A stretch of 64,000 nt of DNA, from the NCBI RefSeq assembly GCF_904067045.1, contig NZ_CAJFDC010000007.1:496001-560000 (forward strand). Reading direction: 5' to 3'. The position numbers were made by a program, and so were the translations under genes. Source of the DNA: Pseudomonas sp. FEN (GTDB taxonomy: Bacteria > Pseudomonadota > Gammaproteobacteria > Pseudomonadales > Pseudomonadaceae). A model generated the notes under the pieces. The model searched no databases. It saw nothing but the letters and a program-made list of their open reading frames with translations, and had not been told where the DNA came from. Shown here one piece after another: positions 17,569 through 27,324 of the stretch (within the stretch, counting starts at the first letter, position 1; every line of letters begins with the position of its first letter).

Positions 17569-17916
17569 TCATGCCTTTGCTAGCCGTTCAGCCAAACGCT
17601 CAACCAGATCGAGGATCAGCTGTCGATCATCCTGGCTCAAAGGCGTCAATAACCGACTGATCCGGCTGGCTTGGTCGTCCGGGCGCGAACTGACCTCGGT
17701 CAACAGTTCTGCCGCCTCGCAGTCAAAGATTCCCGCGAACGCTAGCAAGCGCTCAATGTTGGGAATCACGATGCCGCGTTCAATACGGGAAACAGCCTCG
17801 TTGCCGATTCCCAGACGCTCAGCCACTTCCTCCTGCGTCAAGCCACTGCGAATGCGTTGCTTGGCAATCGCACGCCCCACCACACCCGCCAAGTATTTCT
17901 GATCAGTCTCTATCAC
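17569..17916 (-). CDS. XRE-family transcriptional regulator
   Basis: A 115-residue cytoplasmic DNA-binding protein. The N-terminal helix-turn-helix is clear (SGLTQEEVAERLGIGNEAVSR, then IERGIVIPNIERLLAFAGIF), followed by a short C-terminal helical region with PLSQDDRQLILDLVERLAERL. I chose the GTG at 17916 because GGGAGG stands seven bases before it; the upstream TTG at 17934 has none. It is divergent from the GYF_2 gene at 18048, and the intergenic region holds three CAAC/GTTG inverted repeats that are probably its operators, implying autoregulation and control of the neighbour. Confidence 0.88.
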   Translation of the reverse strand: MIETDQKYLAGVVGRAIAKQRIRSGLTQEEVAERLGIGNEAVSRIERGIVIPNIERLLAFAGIFDCEAAELLTEVSSRPDDQASRISRLLTPLSQDDRQLILDLVERLAERLAKA

Positions 17917-17931
17917 GGCGCCTCCCCATCT

Positions 17932-18003
17932 CAACCTAGATGGTTGGGCATCACCTCATTGACATGAAGAACTCAACAGGTTGAGAATCAACTCTAAAGG
18001 TTG
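17932..18003. promoter_or_regulatory. Candidate operator array for the XRE regulator
   Basis: Three inverted repeats of CAAC/GTTG: 17932-17946 (CAACCTAGATGGTTG), 17972-17985 (CTCAACAGGTTGAG) and 17989-18003 (CAACTCTAAAGGTTG). The first and third share a 7-base spacer. They lie between the divergent regulator (start 17916) and the gene at 18048. Confidence 0.6.
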
Positions 18004-18047
18004 TTATTTATCTATTTGTGCCCACATCCAGAACCAAGGAATTTTCC

Positions 18048-18587
18048 ATGCCGGAAGCAACAAGCAGTGAGCAATGGTTTTACGAAGAGAAAGGCCAACG
18101 TCAGGCTGCCAATGAACAACAAATAGTCGCCCTCATCCGCTCAGGGAAGCTGACCTACGGCAGCCTCATTTGGAAAAAGGGGCTGGAAAACTGGATTCAA
18201 CTCGAAAGGACGGAGTTTCTACAGCACCTCCAAACGGCTTCCCCGCCCCCGCTCACAGGCGCGAGCGTCAACAACACGCTGGTATGGCTACTGGCTTTCG
18301 CCCCGCTGCTTGGCTACTTGCTGGAAGCCTTCGTTGCGGGCGCCACGGGAGGTGGTCAGAGAGCGCTGAGTGAAGGCCGTTACTGGTACCTCACCGTGAT
18401 ATTGAACGTCGCCTTGAGCCTGTTCGATGAAAAACGCCTTAAGAAAGCCGGGCACGACACCCGCCGCTTCAAGGGTTGGGTATTTATCGTACCGGTCTAC
18501 CTGTACCAACGCGCCAAGATGCTGAATCAAAACTTGGCGTATTTCATCGTGTGGATTGGCAGTTTCGCTCTCACCTTACTTATCTAA
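18048..18587 (+). CDS. GYF_2/DUF4339-domain membrane protein
   Basis: A 179-residue inner-membrane protein of unknown function. Residues about 8-55 (QWFYEEKGQRQAANEQQIVALIRSGKL broken across the motif, then YGSLIWKKGLENWIQL) match the GYF_2/DUF4339 peptide-binding-like domain. Residues about 75-179 contain three hydrophobic segments (TLVWLLAFAPLLGYLLEAF, a second near YLTVILNVALSLF, and a C-terminal one ending SFALTLLI). Start ATG at 18048 after AAGGA; the upstream in-frame ATG at 18018 lacks one. It is probably controlled by the divergent XRE regulator. Confidence 0.82.
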   Translation: MPEATSSEQWFYEEKGQRQAANEQQIVALIRSGKLTYGSLIWKKGLENWIQLERTEFLQHLQTASPPPLTGASVNNTLVWLLAFAPLLGYLLEAFVAGATGGGQRALSEGRYWYLTVILNVALSLFDEKRLKKAGHDTRRFKGWVFIVPVYLYQRAKMLNQNLAYFIVWIGSFALTLLI

Positions 18588-18638
18588 ATCATCTAATACA
18601 GCTGCTCACCGTCATCAAACCATTAACAAGGACATATC

Positions 18639-19490
18639 ATGAGTTTGCCTGAAGATTTTTCTCCTAAACAATACCTAAAGTTACATCCCGATGTCAGAAT
18701 GTCAGGACTTGACCCAGCACAACACTATTTGGCTTGGGGCCGTGGAGAAAACCGCAACTACAAACGAGACCCTAACTCCCTTTATCCAAATGTAGAAGGG
18801 CGTTATTCCTGGGATGGATTATCTTCAGTGCATAACCACGACTTCATGAGCGACGAGAGCTATATCACAGCGTATGCACGCGGAGTAGAAGCTGTCGGCT
18901 CTGACTACAAATGGTTTTGGCGTGTGCATATAGGGCTGTGGGCGGCGCGGACAGCCGCAAAACACAGCGGCGATTTTGTTGAGTGCGGAGTCAACTATGG
19001 TTTTCTAAGCTCAGCGATCATGAAAGATCTGGACTGGAACAATACAGGCAAAGTTTTTTACTTACTTGATACATTTTCTGGGATTGATGACAGGTATCTG
19101 TCCGAGCAGGAAAAAATTGGTGGCGTCGCGGACAAGAACCGAAAGTTAGTTGAAGACGGGACATATACGTCAAATATTGAATCTGTGAGGGAAAACTTTT
19201 CAGAGTGGCCTAATGCAAAGGTCATACAAGGATCCATTCCCGACACCCTCGCTCATATCGACTCAACCCAAATCTCTTATTTACACATCGACCTGAACTG
19301 CACCGTTCCTGAAGTTGCTGCGATTGAGTTTTTGTGGGATCGCTTGGTCTCCGGAGCAGTAATTTTACTAGACGACTATGCTTACTACGGATACCAGCCT
19401 CAGAAAGAGGGTATGGATCAATGGGCAGCAAGAATGAACATAGCGATAGCGAGCTTACCTACAGGACAAGGGCTTCTAATAAAGCCTTGA
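18639..19490 (+). CDS. TylF/MycF-type class I SAM-dependent methyltransferase
   Basis: A 283-residue cytoplasmic enzyme expected to transfer a methyl group from S-adenosylmethionine to a sugar hydroxyl, as TylF/MycF do on macrolide sugars. The substrate here is unknown and may be a surface glycan. An N-terminal motif (YLKLHPDV, HYLAWGRGENRNY) of the kind seen in glycosyltransferase-associated proteins precedes the catalytic domain: GDFVECGVNYGFLS (SAM-binding motif I), FYLLDTFSGID, LHIDLN and LLDDYAYYGY with metal-binding Asp residues. Start ATG at 18639 after AAGGA. It stands alone, with no glycan cluster around it. Confidence 0.85.
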   Translation: MSLPEDFSPKQYLKLHPDVRMSGLDPAQHYLAWGRGENRNYKRDPNSLYPNVEGRYSWDGLSSVHNHDFMSDESYITAYARGVEAVGSDYKWFWRVHIGLWAARTAAKHSGDFVECGVNYGFLSSAIMKDLDWNNTGKVFYLLDTFSGIDDRYLSEQEKIGGVADKNRKLVEDGTYTSNIESVRENFSEWPNAKVIQGSIPDTLAHIDSTQISYLHIDLNCTVPEVAAIEFLWDRLVSGAVILLDDYAYYGYQPQKEGMDQWAARMNIAIASLPTGQGLLIKP

Positions 19491-19503
19491 TACTTATCTG
19501 TAT

Positions 19504-19529
19504 TGCGCTATGGCTCGCGCTATAGCGCA
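19504..19529 (+). terminator. Possible hairpin after the methyltransferase gene
   Basis: TGCGCTAT (19504-19511) pairs with ATAGCGCA (19522-19529) around a 10-base loop, 13 bases after the stop. No T-run follows, so termination is uncertain. The rest of 19530-19758 shows no gene. Confidence 0.35.
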
Positions 19530-19758
19530 TACAGTTCCTGCCTAGACCTTTACGCCGCAATCTAAGCGCCAGACAAAAGTATCTGGCCAACTCTACGAAG
19601 CCAATACATTGCATCCACTCAAACAATCTACTCCAACAAAACTTGACGATTGCATGCCTATATCTGACCGACCTGAGCTCTGCACACCACAGGGCCAAAA
19701 TACGCGCTATTACACCTCAACTCCGCCGATTCATCTTCAGACACAAGGAAACATTTAA

Positions 19759-20346
19759 ATGAGCAGAAAACTTCTAGTAGTTTCATTGCTTGGCTTGATT
19801 ACCAACACATACTCCTTAGGAGCAGCTGCCTGGCAAGCAAAAGAAATACAAGAATGCCCTATAAGCAAACGCAACTCGGTCTGGTTAGATTGCGTACCTG
19901 AAGATATCCCTGCCAAACTCCCCTACAAGATGCAGGATGGTAGCGTGAAGGTGCTAGAGACTCGCGGCACGGTGTTCTGCAAGCAAGGCATCTGCGAATA
20001 TCAATATCAGCGTGACAGCGGCCTATGGGACTCAACGAACGAATACGCAGGACAAATCCAGCAAGCCCAAAAAACCCCCGTGGTTCTGTTACGAGGATAC
20101 TACCTAGGAAACGCTGAGGATGGTCGCATCGTCGCGTACCTGAAAGGTACTGGACCGGAAGCGGGCGGCAAGGCTGCTCCTGCCTTGCAAAGCGTCACAT
20201 CGAAGTCATTCAATCAAGCCAGTATAGATAGTTGTGTCGATCAATGGAGTAATGCGTTCCACAAAGAGAATGGTGAAGACGCCTTGATTATGGCTGACAT
20301 GCTCGACGAGTGGGAAACCTTGTGTAAGGCTGGCAAGCATCCATGA
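19759..20346 (+). CDS. Secreted protein of unknown function (195 aa)
   Basis: Product not recognised. A signal peptide is clear (MSRKLLVVSLLGLITNTYSLGAA, cleavage near AAA/W), so the protein is periplasmic or exported. The mature part has several Cys residues (ECPISK, LDCVPED, VFCKQGICEY, DSCVDQW, LCKAG), suggesting disulfides, and ends in an acidic helical segment. Start ATG at 19759 after AAGGAA. A strong hairpin terminator follows, so it is probably a single-gene unit. Confidence 0.75.
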   Translation: MSRKLLVVSLLGLITNTYSLGAAAWQAKEIQECPISKRNSVWLDCVPEDIPAKLPYKMQDGSVKVLETRGTVFCKQGICEYQYQRDSGLWDSTNEYAGQIQQAQKTPVVLLRGYYLGNAEDGRIVAYLKGTGPEAGGKAAPALQSVTSKSFNQASIDSCVDQWSNAFHKENGEDALIMADMLDEWETLCKAGKHP

Positions 20347-20367
20347 CTGAAAGAAAAATCAAAGAGC

Positions 20368-20395
20368 GCAGCCAACTCTAGTTGGCTGCCTTCTT
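20368..20395 (+). terminator. Intrinsic terminator of the secreted-protein gene
   Basis: GCAGCCAACT-CT-AGTTGGCTGC, a perfect 10-bp stem starting 22 bases after the stop, followed by CTTCTT. Confidence 0.75.
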
Positions 20396-20448
20396 AATTC
20401 GCCTAGCTACTTAAATCATTTAAGCACCTACTTCCGGAAGCATTTAAA

Positions 20449-20661
20449 CTAATGACCCATTCCCCGTAATCGGACCAGCCCCTGCTTGATATGGCCTGCG
20501 TTTTCGCCGATTACGTACAGCGCTCCACGGACACTTCTACCAACCTCTGCCGAGCCCCGTTGCTCCACGCACAGCGTCAGCTCCATCACAGCAGCCTCCA
20601 GAGCGAGCTGGTTCTCGTACATTCTTTCCAGCATATCCGATAGCGAATAATCTCTTGGCAC
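20449..20661 (-). CDS. Small hypothetical protein (70 aa)
   Basis: A short, mostly helical cytoplasmic protein (VPRDYSLSDMLERMYENQ, then a Glu/Leu-rich helix and VIGENAGHIKQGLVRLRGMGH). I placed the start at the GTG at 20661 because AAAGGAG lies nine bases upstream; an upstream TTG at 20688 overlaps that site and is unlikely. No family recognised and no operon partner. Convergent with the gene at 19759, whose terminator lies between them. Confidence 0.6.
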   Translation of the reverse strand: MPRDYSLSDMLERMYENQLALEAAVMELTLCVEQRGSAEVGRSVRGALYVIGENAGHIKQGLVRLRGMGH

Positions 20662-21022
20662 GGCATCGACTCCTTTCAAGAAAACCAAAGCATAGCAGCG
20701 CGCTCAAATGGTCAACACTATGGCTGTAATCCCCCAGAATGAGCTTTTTACACGCCGAATCCGCAGGTATGCTTCATCAAACGCTCCAACGTAGGTCTTT
20801 CTTGCTACCATCTCGCATCGTAATTTCAGATGGAGACTGGTGGATGGCCGTTAGCAAAAAACCGATAATCATCGAACTGATTTTCGACACGCTTTACGAC
20901 GAGAAGACTCAGACTGTTGCCGCTGACCGAAAACTGACCCATAAGTGTAAGCGGCCAACGAACACACCTTGCACAGATCAAGCAAGCGCCCATCTCTCCC
21001 TACTGTCGACGGTGGCAGAAAG
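20662..21022. other. Gene-poor gap
   Basis: A 96-codon plus-strand frame (20739-21029) has no ribosome-binding site and a non-protein-like translation. I see no supported feature. Confidence 0.4.
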
Positions 21023-23683
21023 TCAATGACAAGGCAGGTCGGCAACGGTCAGAAATTGACAGGCTGCTTTAGGATCGTTACTGCTTTGCGCTTCGCTGGC
21101 GAGGGTCGACCAGGGCTCGACATTCGACGGCGTGCTTTCAACGTGAAGGGCGGTAATGAGTGGCTGCCAATCCTCCCGTGGCAACCAATCGGCCAGATCG
21201 AGTATTACGTCATCTGACTCGCGTTTCTCAAGCGCGACCTTGAGCTGCGCCGGGTTCTTGAATAACCAGGCTATTCGCCGGCGCTTTTCCGGGACTGGCA
21301 AGCTAGCGTGGCTGATCGCATCGATTGCGGCGAGGATCCATTTCGGGGGAACAGGGTTTTGGCCCCAATGGTGCAGCTTGACCAAGTCAAATGATTGTAT
21401 CGCGCCGAGGTAGTCATCGCGTTGGACGGTGAATGTACGGTAGATAAAGCCTTCCACATCCTGTGGAGCGTCCCAGGTTGTGGAATTGCCGTCTCTAGAG
21501 TTATCCACTGCGCCCAGGCACGCGTTCAAATCGCCTTGCAGATCGCATTGCGCTTGTAGGGCCTGAGCGACAGGAGCATAAGCAGAGACCTCTTTGAGAT
21601 AATAGGGAGCGCTTTTAGTCCAGGCCAGAAGATGAGGCGCAAGCCCACCACTACAGCGATCGCCTGACTCTCTATATGCCAAGTAATACCGTGTCCCCTC
21701 CTGAGTATCACGCAGGCCCAATAGCCCGGCGCTGGCACCTCCATCAAAGCGAAGCGCCTCAATGGCACCATTACGCTCCATTCGCGATTCAGTCACTTCA
21801 AGCCTTTCGAAGCAGGGGTTCATACGCTCGTACCCCCCTATAAAATCGTCGTTATCTGCCGAGCCCACCATGTCCCAAAAACCAGACACGACCATCGCGC
21901 AGTTATCCGACTCAGGCACGTCTAACAGCTGTACCGTCTCGAAATGCAGTTGTCTGGAATCTTCCTCTTCACCCGGGGCCAGAAGCGACTTTAACCAGCC
22001 GTCGCTTGGCAAAAAATTGCACTTCACTGGCTCGAAGACAAACCGTGCAGCACTCGCCACGTCGGCAACCGGCGCCACAACACCCAACGCAAGCAACTGG
22101 GCGTAAACACTGGGAGCAGTGTTAAGCGCGCAAGCCTTGGGGAAGGAAAGCGGATGAACAACTGCGCCCAATTGGATCAGCGTGTTCAGACTGGCTATCT
22201 GAAGAGCCTGGGGCGAATCTGAATTATTGGTGCAGGTGAAGGGCTTGCGACCAAACGGACGTATTAGCTTTTCAATAATGTTATCGGCGAGATCTGGTAC
22301 TTGCTCGGTCATCAGCGGCCAGCTTTGCTGTAGGTCAGCAACAGGGCGCGCGAGCCAGTCGCTAATCTCGTCGGGATGATTAGAGTTCTCTGTCCTCTCA
22401 GTGGCCAAGGTATTTTCAATACGATAACCGTGCTTGAACAACTCCGCCCATAGCGATATCGGAACCGCGTAAAGCAGCTGAGGCACACGCTGCACATCAA
22501 GCCGTAACGCGCGGCGCTGCAACAGAGCCGACCAGATCATCAGTCGTTGCTCGATAGACCTTACGCCTTGCAAACCCGCCTGCGCTGCAGACGCAGACTC
22601 TGCTGTCAGTATCTCATCCGGCACCAGGGCCAACGCCCAGGAAAACTCTTCAACAGAACCCGATGCAGCGATTGCCAGCCAGCTGTAAAGATGGTTTGAA
22701 TCAGCCAACCAATGATTAAGAATCGTCGTCGGCAAGTGCTCAGCTAATGCTTTGCGCGCATCGAAAGGCAAAGGCGCCGGGTCGATTCCATTCAAGGTTC
22801 TCGGCCTGGCAACCATCCACGGAAGCAGCAATTCAGTCAGCTCTTCAGACTGTTCGGGGCGGCGCAAATCCGAGGCGAACAGGGCCTTCACGTCATCGGC
22901 TGAGGCCAGCGTCTGAAGTAAATAGCCGAATATCGGGAGCTGCATTTGCGAATCGAGTTTTTTCCAAGCGGCAAGATCGACTGTTTTAAAAGAGCCACGA
23001 ACAGACTGATCCTCGGCGGGTTGAACACTCTGACAATTGCCATATCTGTCCAGCTCGCCGGGCGCGGGTAACTGGCGGCTGTCCACCTCCAGCGCTTGCT
23101 GGACAGCACCTCGCTCGAGCTCATAATTGAGCATGCAAGAACCCAGTTTGCCAGTCGGGGCCGCGAAGTGGCGGGCCAGCAGTTCATCGAGCGCGGCGGG
23201 GTTCTGAACTAGATAGCGGTCAGTCCGTTGCTGACCCGACAACTGCTGATACACCGGCAGCGCCAGCAGCGCATCAACGATGCTCCAATGGCCCATATAG
23301 ATAGCCAAGCCAAGAGAGTCTGGATCGCGTGAAAAACCAGCCACCGTCGCCAATGGATCAGCGCCCTGGCTTATCAACCACATGGCCACGTCTTTCATAT
23401 TGGCGCGCACGGCATGCTGCAAAAGTGTCCCGTGGAACGCGACTTGCTGCATGTCGGCGTTCTGATGCGACAGGTACTCAATCAGACCAGCTTCATCGGT
23501 GGCCTTAAAATCTTCCGGGGCAAAAACCTGCCATTTACCGTCGCCCTCCGGCTGGGCTTGCGGCATCGAAAGTAATGCACTGAAAGCATCGGTCGTACCC
23601 AGGCTATCTTTTCCGTCGGCATAGGCCTGAGTGCTACACAGCAGCACCACGGCAAAAAGAGCACGACTAAACAAACGACGCAT
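21023..23683 (-). CDS. Large periplasmic protein with ankyrin-like N-terminal repeats
   Basis: An 886-residue protein of unknown function. Start: the ATG at 23683 (MRRLFSRALFAVVLLCSTQAYA), with AAGGATAG upstream; the longer frame to 23782 lacks support. The signal peptide indicates export. Residues about 70-150 look like ankyrin repeats (GTLLQHAVRANMKDVAMWL, then SQGADPLATVAG and LAIYMGHWSIVDALLAL). The long remainder has scattered Cys residues and a helical C-terminus and matches nothing I know. It is a monocistronic unit between two unrelated genes. Ankyrin repeats suggest protein binding in the periplasm; anything further would be a guess. Confidence 0.78.
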   Translation of the reverse strand: MRRLFSRALFAVVLLCSTQAYADGKDSLGTTDAFSALLSMPQAQPEGDGKWQVFAPEDFKATDEAGLIEYLSHQNADMQQVAFHGTLLQHAVRANMKDVAMWLISQGADPLATVAGFSRDPDSLGLAIYMGHWSIVDALLALPVYQQLSGQQRTDRYLVQNPAALDELLARHFAAPTGKLGSCMLNYELERGAVQQALEVDSRQLPAPGELDRYGNCQSVQPAEDQSVRGSFKTVDLAAWKKLDSQMQLPIFGYLLQTLASADDVKALFASDLRRPEQSEELTELLLPWMVARPRTLNGIDPAPLPFDARKALAEHLPTTILNHWLADSNHLYSWLAIAASGSVEEFSWALALVPDEILTAESASAAQAGLQGVRSIEQRLMIWSALLQRRALRLDVQRVPQLLYAVPISLWAELFKHGYRIENTLATERTENSNHPDEISDWLARPVADLQQSWPLMTEQVPDLADNIIEKLIRPFGRKPFTCTNNSDSPQALQIASLNTLIQLGAVVHPLSFPKACALNTAPSVYAQLLALGVVAPVADVASAARFVFEPVKCNFLPSDGWLKSLLAPGEEEDSRQLHFETVQLLDVPESDNCAMVVSGFWDMVGSADNDDFIGGYERMNPCFERLEVTESRMERNGAIEALRFDGGASAGLLGLRDTQEGTRYYLAYRESGDRCSGGLAPHLLAWTKSAPYYLKEVSAYAPVAQALQAQCDLQGDLNACLGAVDNSRDGNSTTWDAPQDVEGFIYRTFTVQRDDYLGAIQSFDLVKLHHWGQNPVPPKWILAAIDAISHASLPVPEKRRRIAWLFKNPAQLKVALEKRESDDVILDLADWLPREDWQPLITALHVESTPSNVEPWSTLASEAQSSNDPKAACQFLTVADLPCH

Positions 23684-24007
23684 GACTATCCTTGTCCTGG
23701 GCAATGAAAGGCTGTTTCTGATAAGCACCAGCAGTGGAGCAGTTGGCGGTAGCACTATGCACGAACCGCTTACTCGAAGCACTCTGATTTAAAGCTTATA
23801 AGATATGGCCAGTATGAATCACTGTTAATTGTAGGGGTTGTAGCCACCCTCAATTGCATTGCTGAGCGTCCCCCCTGTTTTAATCTAGATCGGGTTTGGG
23901 GGAGCGCTTATGTTGCACTGAACCTGCCCTTCGCTTGCTACTAGATTTGATGCCTCTCACGGTACTGGCGCACCGGTATTTTCTACTCCCCGTCGTCGCT
24001 CCACCAC
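23684..24007. other. Intergenic region, no gene seen
   Basis: About 320 bases separating two leftward genes. No clear frame, repeat or strong hairpin was noticed. Confidence 0.4.
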
Positions 24008-25201
24008 TCAGTTCAGCAGTTGCAGCTTCATGTCCCCCGGCGTCCTTTTAATCTGCGCATACGGCACAACCGACCACTCTGGGCCTTCGCACGCGTGTGA
24101 AATGCCGTCCGGGTAGGGCGCGAAATTGATGCCCTTCGGGGTAAAGTACCAGTAGGCGTATTGCCAGATATCAGGGTCGTTGAAGTCGCACTCGTACTCA
24201 CTGGCAGGCTTCTTCATGTTCATGGGCGCGATGACTTTCAATTGGTTGATCAGCCAGGGCACCAGCTGTGTTTTACGGTAATCGCCATAGGCCTCCCAGC
24301 CGTCGTGCGAGTCTTGCAACACCTCCCCCTTGCCAACCCACAGTACGTTTTCCAATGTCAGACGCTTGCCGCTTTTGACATCAAAATTGAGCGCCGTGTA
24401 GGACGAGGCCGGATGGGCGCCGCAGTAATAGGCACTCGAGATGCCGGCACTGACCACACCGGGCGCCAACAGATGAGGCGTCACCGTCTCACCGAAGGAG
24501 GCGTCCATATGGCCTCCTCCCAGCATGCAGTCGTTGTAGTTGACCACTTCAGCCCAAAGACTGGCGCGCAGTTGTTGGTTGATCCGCCGACGCTGTTCGG
24601 CGGTGTAGCCGGAGGTGATCTCAAACATCGACAGTTGCGACACCGGCTCGTGCCACCACTGCAAGGTGTGCCCCATCACGGTTTCAACTTTACCTGCTTT
24701 GAGCGGCAGGCCCTGTACACGCAGATAGTCATACCGTGACGTATCATAGATGGCCTGCCAGCCAGGCTGAGTCTTCTCGGAGGGTGGCGGGATTTCAGCC
24801 GGTGTCAGTTCGATAGGGAGTACTTTGCCAGCGGTATCCTTCCATACTCCTTGCCAACCGCCTTTGTCGGTCGGACTCAGGTGCAGCGAAGGAATGTCAC
24901 TGATACGTTTGTCGTTTCGGTCCTCCGTCAGTTCCAGATCCTGGCCTTGCAGCGTGCCGGAGACGACCAGATCAGAGTGGTATTTTTGATAAAAGTAACG
25001 GCCCCAGATGCCGTCCGTGCGGCTGAAATCAAACTCAAGCATGATCGGCATTTTGCCCAGCGTGCCGCTGTAGACCTGCGTGCCGCTCGCCGCATATGCC
25101 ACACACGGCATGCAAAGTGCGATGCACAGTGTCATACACCAGACACAGATGCGGCCAGGTATCGCCCGGACAAGTGCAATAAAACGGGTGAGATCGGGCA
25201 T
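24008..25201 (-). CDS. Exported protein with DUF3298/RsiV-like C-terminal region
   Basis: A 397-residue exported protein. I chose the ATG at 25201 (MPDLTRFIALVRAIPGR), which has AGGAAG upstream; residues about 20-40 (MTLCIALCMPCVAYAAS) form the signal peptide. The C-terminal third (LTLENVLWVGKGE, then FTPKGINFAPYPDG and EWSVVPYAQI) resembles the DUF3298 domain of RsiV-type proteins, which ends in a beta-rich fold with this YPDG/VPY pattern. The N-terminal part (SGTQVYSGTLGKMPIMLEF) is beta-rich. RsiV binds lysozyme; whether this protein binds a similar ligand is unknown. No sigma factor gene is adjacent. Confidence 0.72.
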   Translation of the reverse strand: MPDLTRFIALVRAIPGRICVWCMTLCIALCMPCVAYAASGTQVYSGTLGKMPIMLEFDFSRTDGIWGRYFYQKYHSDLVVSGTLQGQDLELTEDRNDKRISDIPSLHLSPTDKGGWQGVWKDTAGKVLPIELTPAEIPPPSEKTQPGWQAIYDTSRYDYLRVQGLPLKAGKVETVMGHTLQWWHEPVSQLSMFEITSGYTAEQRRRINQQLRASLWAEVVNYNDCMLGGGHMDASFGETVTPHLLAPGVVSAGISSAYYCGAHPASSYTALNFDVKSGKRLTLENVLWVGKGEVLQDSHDGWEAYGDYRKTQLVPWLINQLKVIAPMNMKKPASEYECDFNDPDIWQYAYWYFTPKGINFAPYPDGISHACEGPEWSVVPYAQIKRTPGDMKLQLLN

Positions 25202-25502
25202 GCGTAGCTTCCTGCTGGAGACTATGGACAGGCAGTGCCTGACACTGGCACGTATGCGTCCGGGCATCAAGCCTTGCATAACTAGGTTGTTGCCACCTAT
25301 GCGGCAACAACTGATCGATTTCACTCGCCCGCTGCGTCGGCAAAGGTATCCCAGAAATGTAAACGCGCGGAGCTGTCAAAAGAAGCCAGGAATCGAGTAT
25401 TTTTATCGTTAGCTACTACGCAGACTTCGTCAACCTAAAGAAATCGTTTTGTGCCATATTTCCCACGCGACAAAATCGTCGCAGCAACGTCTGTGAGGGA
25501 GC
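25202..25502. other. Intergenic region between divergent genes
   Basis: Holds the promoter regions of the leftward exported-protein gene and the rightward OLD gene. GAGGGAGC directly before 25503 is the OLD ribosome-binding site. No other element recognised. Confidence 0.4.
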
Positions 25503-27315
25503 ATGGCCACTAAACCAGTTAAAAAACCTGTCGACAAAGCTGAGCCAAAAGCTGAGGTAGCACCGAGAGCAAGGCTGCACAAGTTAGTAATCTCTAACTT
25601 CAGAGCCATAGGAAAAAAACCGGTAACTATCGAGCTAGATGATATCGTCGTACTCGTCGGCCCTAACAACGCGGGAAAAAGCTCAGTCTTAAGAGCGTAC
25701 GAAGTAGTCATGCAATCAGGGAAGCTAGGCGAGTTAACAATCGAAGACTTTCCTAACGCAAAAATCCCCGACCCCGAAGACGTTCTATCCTACCCAACTA
25801 TCGAACTAGAAACCGTACTGTACGAAAACAGTAAATTTCCAGCCCAGCAATGGATGGACGTAAAAGAAAACGGTGATCGGCACGTACGTGAGCGCTGGAT
25901 TGGAAAGACATTGGAAAACCTGAAAAGCGTGGATTCGACACGACTAAAAATGCTTGGGACGAAAATCACGGCCCGTGGGGTGCCGCAGCAGTTGCTCAAA
26001 TTAATCGACCAGAAACTCATAGAATAGAAGCATTTGACGACCCACAAAAACAAGGCGTGGAAATTGTTTCACTACTACAAGAAGCAATCAAAGAAAAAAT
26101 AAAAGAAGTAAGCTGTAAAAAAGCGAAGAACAAGAAGAAAAAAGCCAATACGAATTACTACTACAGTCCGTAGGAACGCTTCAAATACAAGTTGCCAAAG
26201 ACGCAGTCACAGCGATACAAGACGTACAAGAAAGTCTCAACAAATCGATCTCGGATGTATTTCCAGGCTATTCCATCACCCTTGACGCTAGACCTGAAGA
26301 CGACCTGGAAAAGGTTCTAAATTTCTTCAAATCGCTACCACTGCTTAGAATGGGACCTACAGACGGCCATCAATCCACTTTAGAACATCAAGGTAGTGGT
26401 GCTCGCCGCACGCTGTTGTGGACAGCGCTTCGTATTCTTGCGGAGCACAAACGGACAAAAAATGATAAATCTGACTTAGCAGAACGGCCACATGTCCTTC
26501 TTCTGGACGAGCCTGAAATGTGCTTGCATCCGAGCGCGATTCGAGATGCCTGCAATGTTCTCTATTCACTCCCACTGTCAGGTAAGTGGCAAGTCATGGT
26601 CACTACGCACTCCCCCGTATTCATCGATCTGTCCCGAAACAACACATCGATTGTACGAGTCGAGCGCGAGATTGGCGGAGACGTATCAGGAACCACAATA
26701 TTCCGGCCTGAGAAAGTTAATTTAAGCGACGAAGACAGGGAGGAACTAAAGCTCTTAAATATGTACGACCCTTTCGTAGCCGAGTTCTTTTTTGGAGGAA
26801 AAACAATTGTCGTTGAAGGTGATACGGAGCATTCTGCATTTAAGGAAATAATCGACTCCAACAAGGCATTGTTCGGTGATATACATGTCGTCCGAGCCAG
26901 GGGAAAATATACAATTGTTGCGCTTTGTAAAATCCTCAATCAGTTCGGCAGCCCGTATGCCGTATTGCACGACTCTGACAAAAAAACAATCACAACAAAA
27001 AAAGGAAAAATACGGGCAAACTCCGCCTGGCCCGCAAACGAACAGATACTGAATATCGTTGCTGCAGCACCAAACAAAAGCGCGACGCTGGTTGCCTCAG
27101 TACCGAATTTTGAAGAAGCCATGTTTGGAGAGCCTGCTGATGGTGAGAAACCATATGGAGCTTGGGAAAAAGTCAGAAAAGACGACGACGTTAGAAAAAA
27201 GGTCACGGACCTTCTAATGTTCTTAGGTAAAATTGGTGGGCAGCTTCCGCCTGGCACCTTGCAATGGTCCAATATTGAAGACCTGAGCAAAGCAGTTGAA
27301 GCAGTAGCTGAGTAA
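25503..27315 (+). pseudogene. OLD-family ATPase/TOPRIM nuclease, two frameshifts
   Basis: Overcoming-lysogenisation-defect (OLD) proteins couple an ABC-type ATPase to a TOPRIM nuclease and often defend against phage. The front part (25503-26027) has Walker A GPNNAGKSS near residue 60. The end part (26350-27315 and upstream of it in that frame) has Walker B HVLLLDEPEMCLHP and TOPRIM motifs VVEGDTEHSAF and LHDSDKK. Between them the reading passes through two more frames: WDENHGPWGAAAV onwards is open only after a -1 shift at AAAAA near 25948, and KSEEQEEKSQYELLLQ only after a second -1 shift at AAAAAA near 26118. Restoring one A at each run gives 604 codons. No UvrD-type partner follows, so it is class 1-like. 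Either a pseudogene or assembly error. Confidence 0.82.
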
Positions 27316-27324
27316 CGGAAAAAA

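Noticed and set aside
20739-21029. Plus-strand frame of 96 codons, considered as a transposase remnant
   Set aside because: No transposase motif, no terminal repeats and no ribosome-binding site.
25930-26130. Programmed -1 frameshifting in the OLD gene
   Set aside because: Neither A-run forms a complete slippery heptamer in the zero frame, no downstream hairpin was evident, and two successive events would be needed; mutation or assembly error is simpler.
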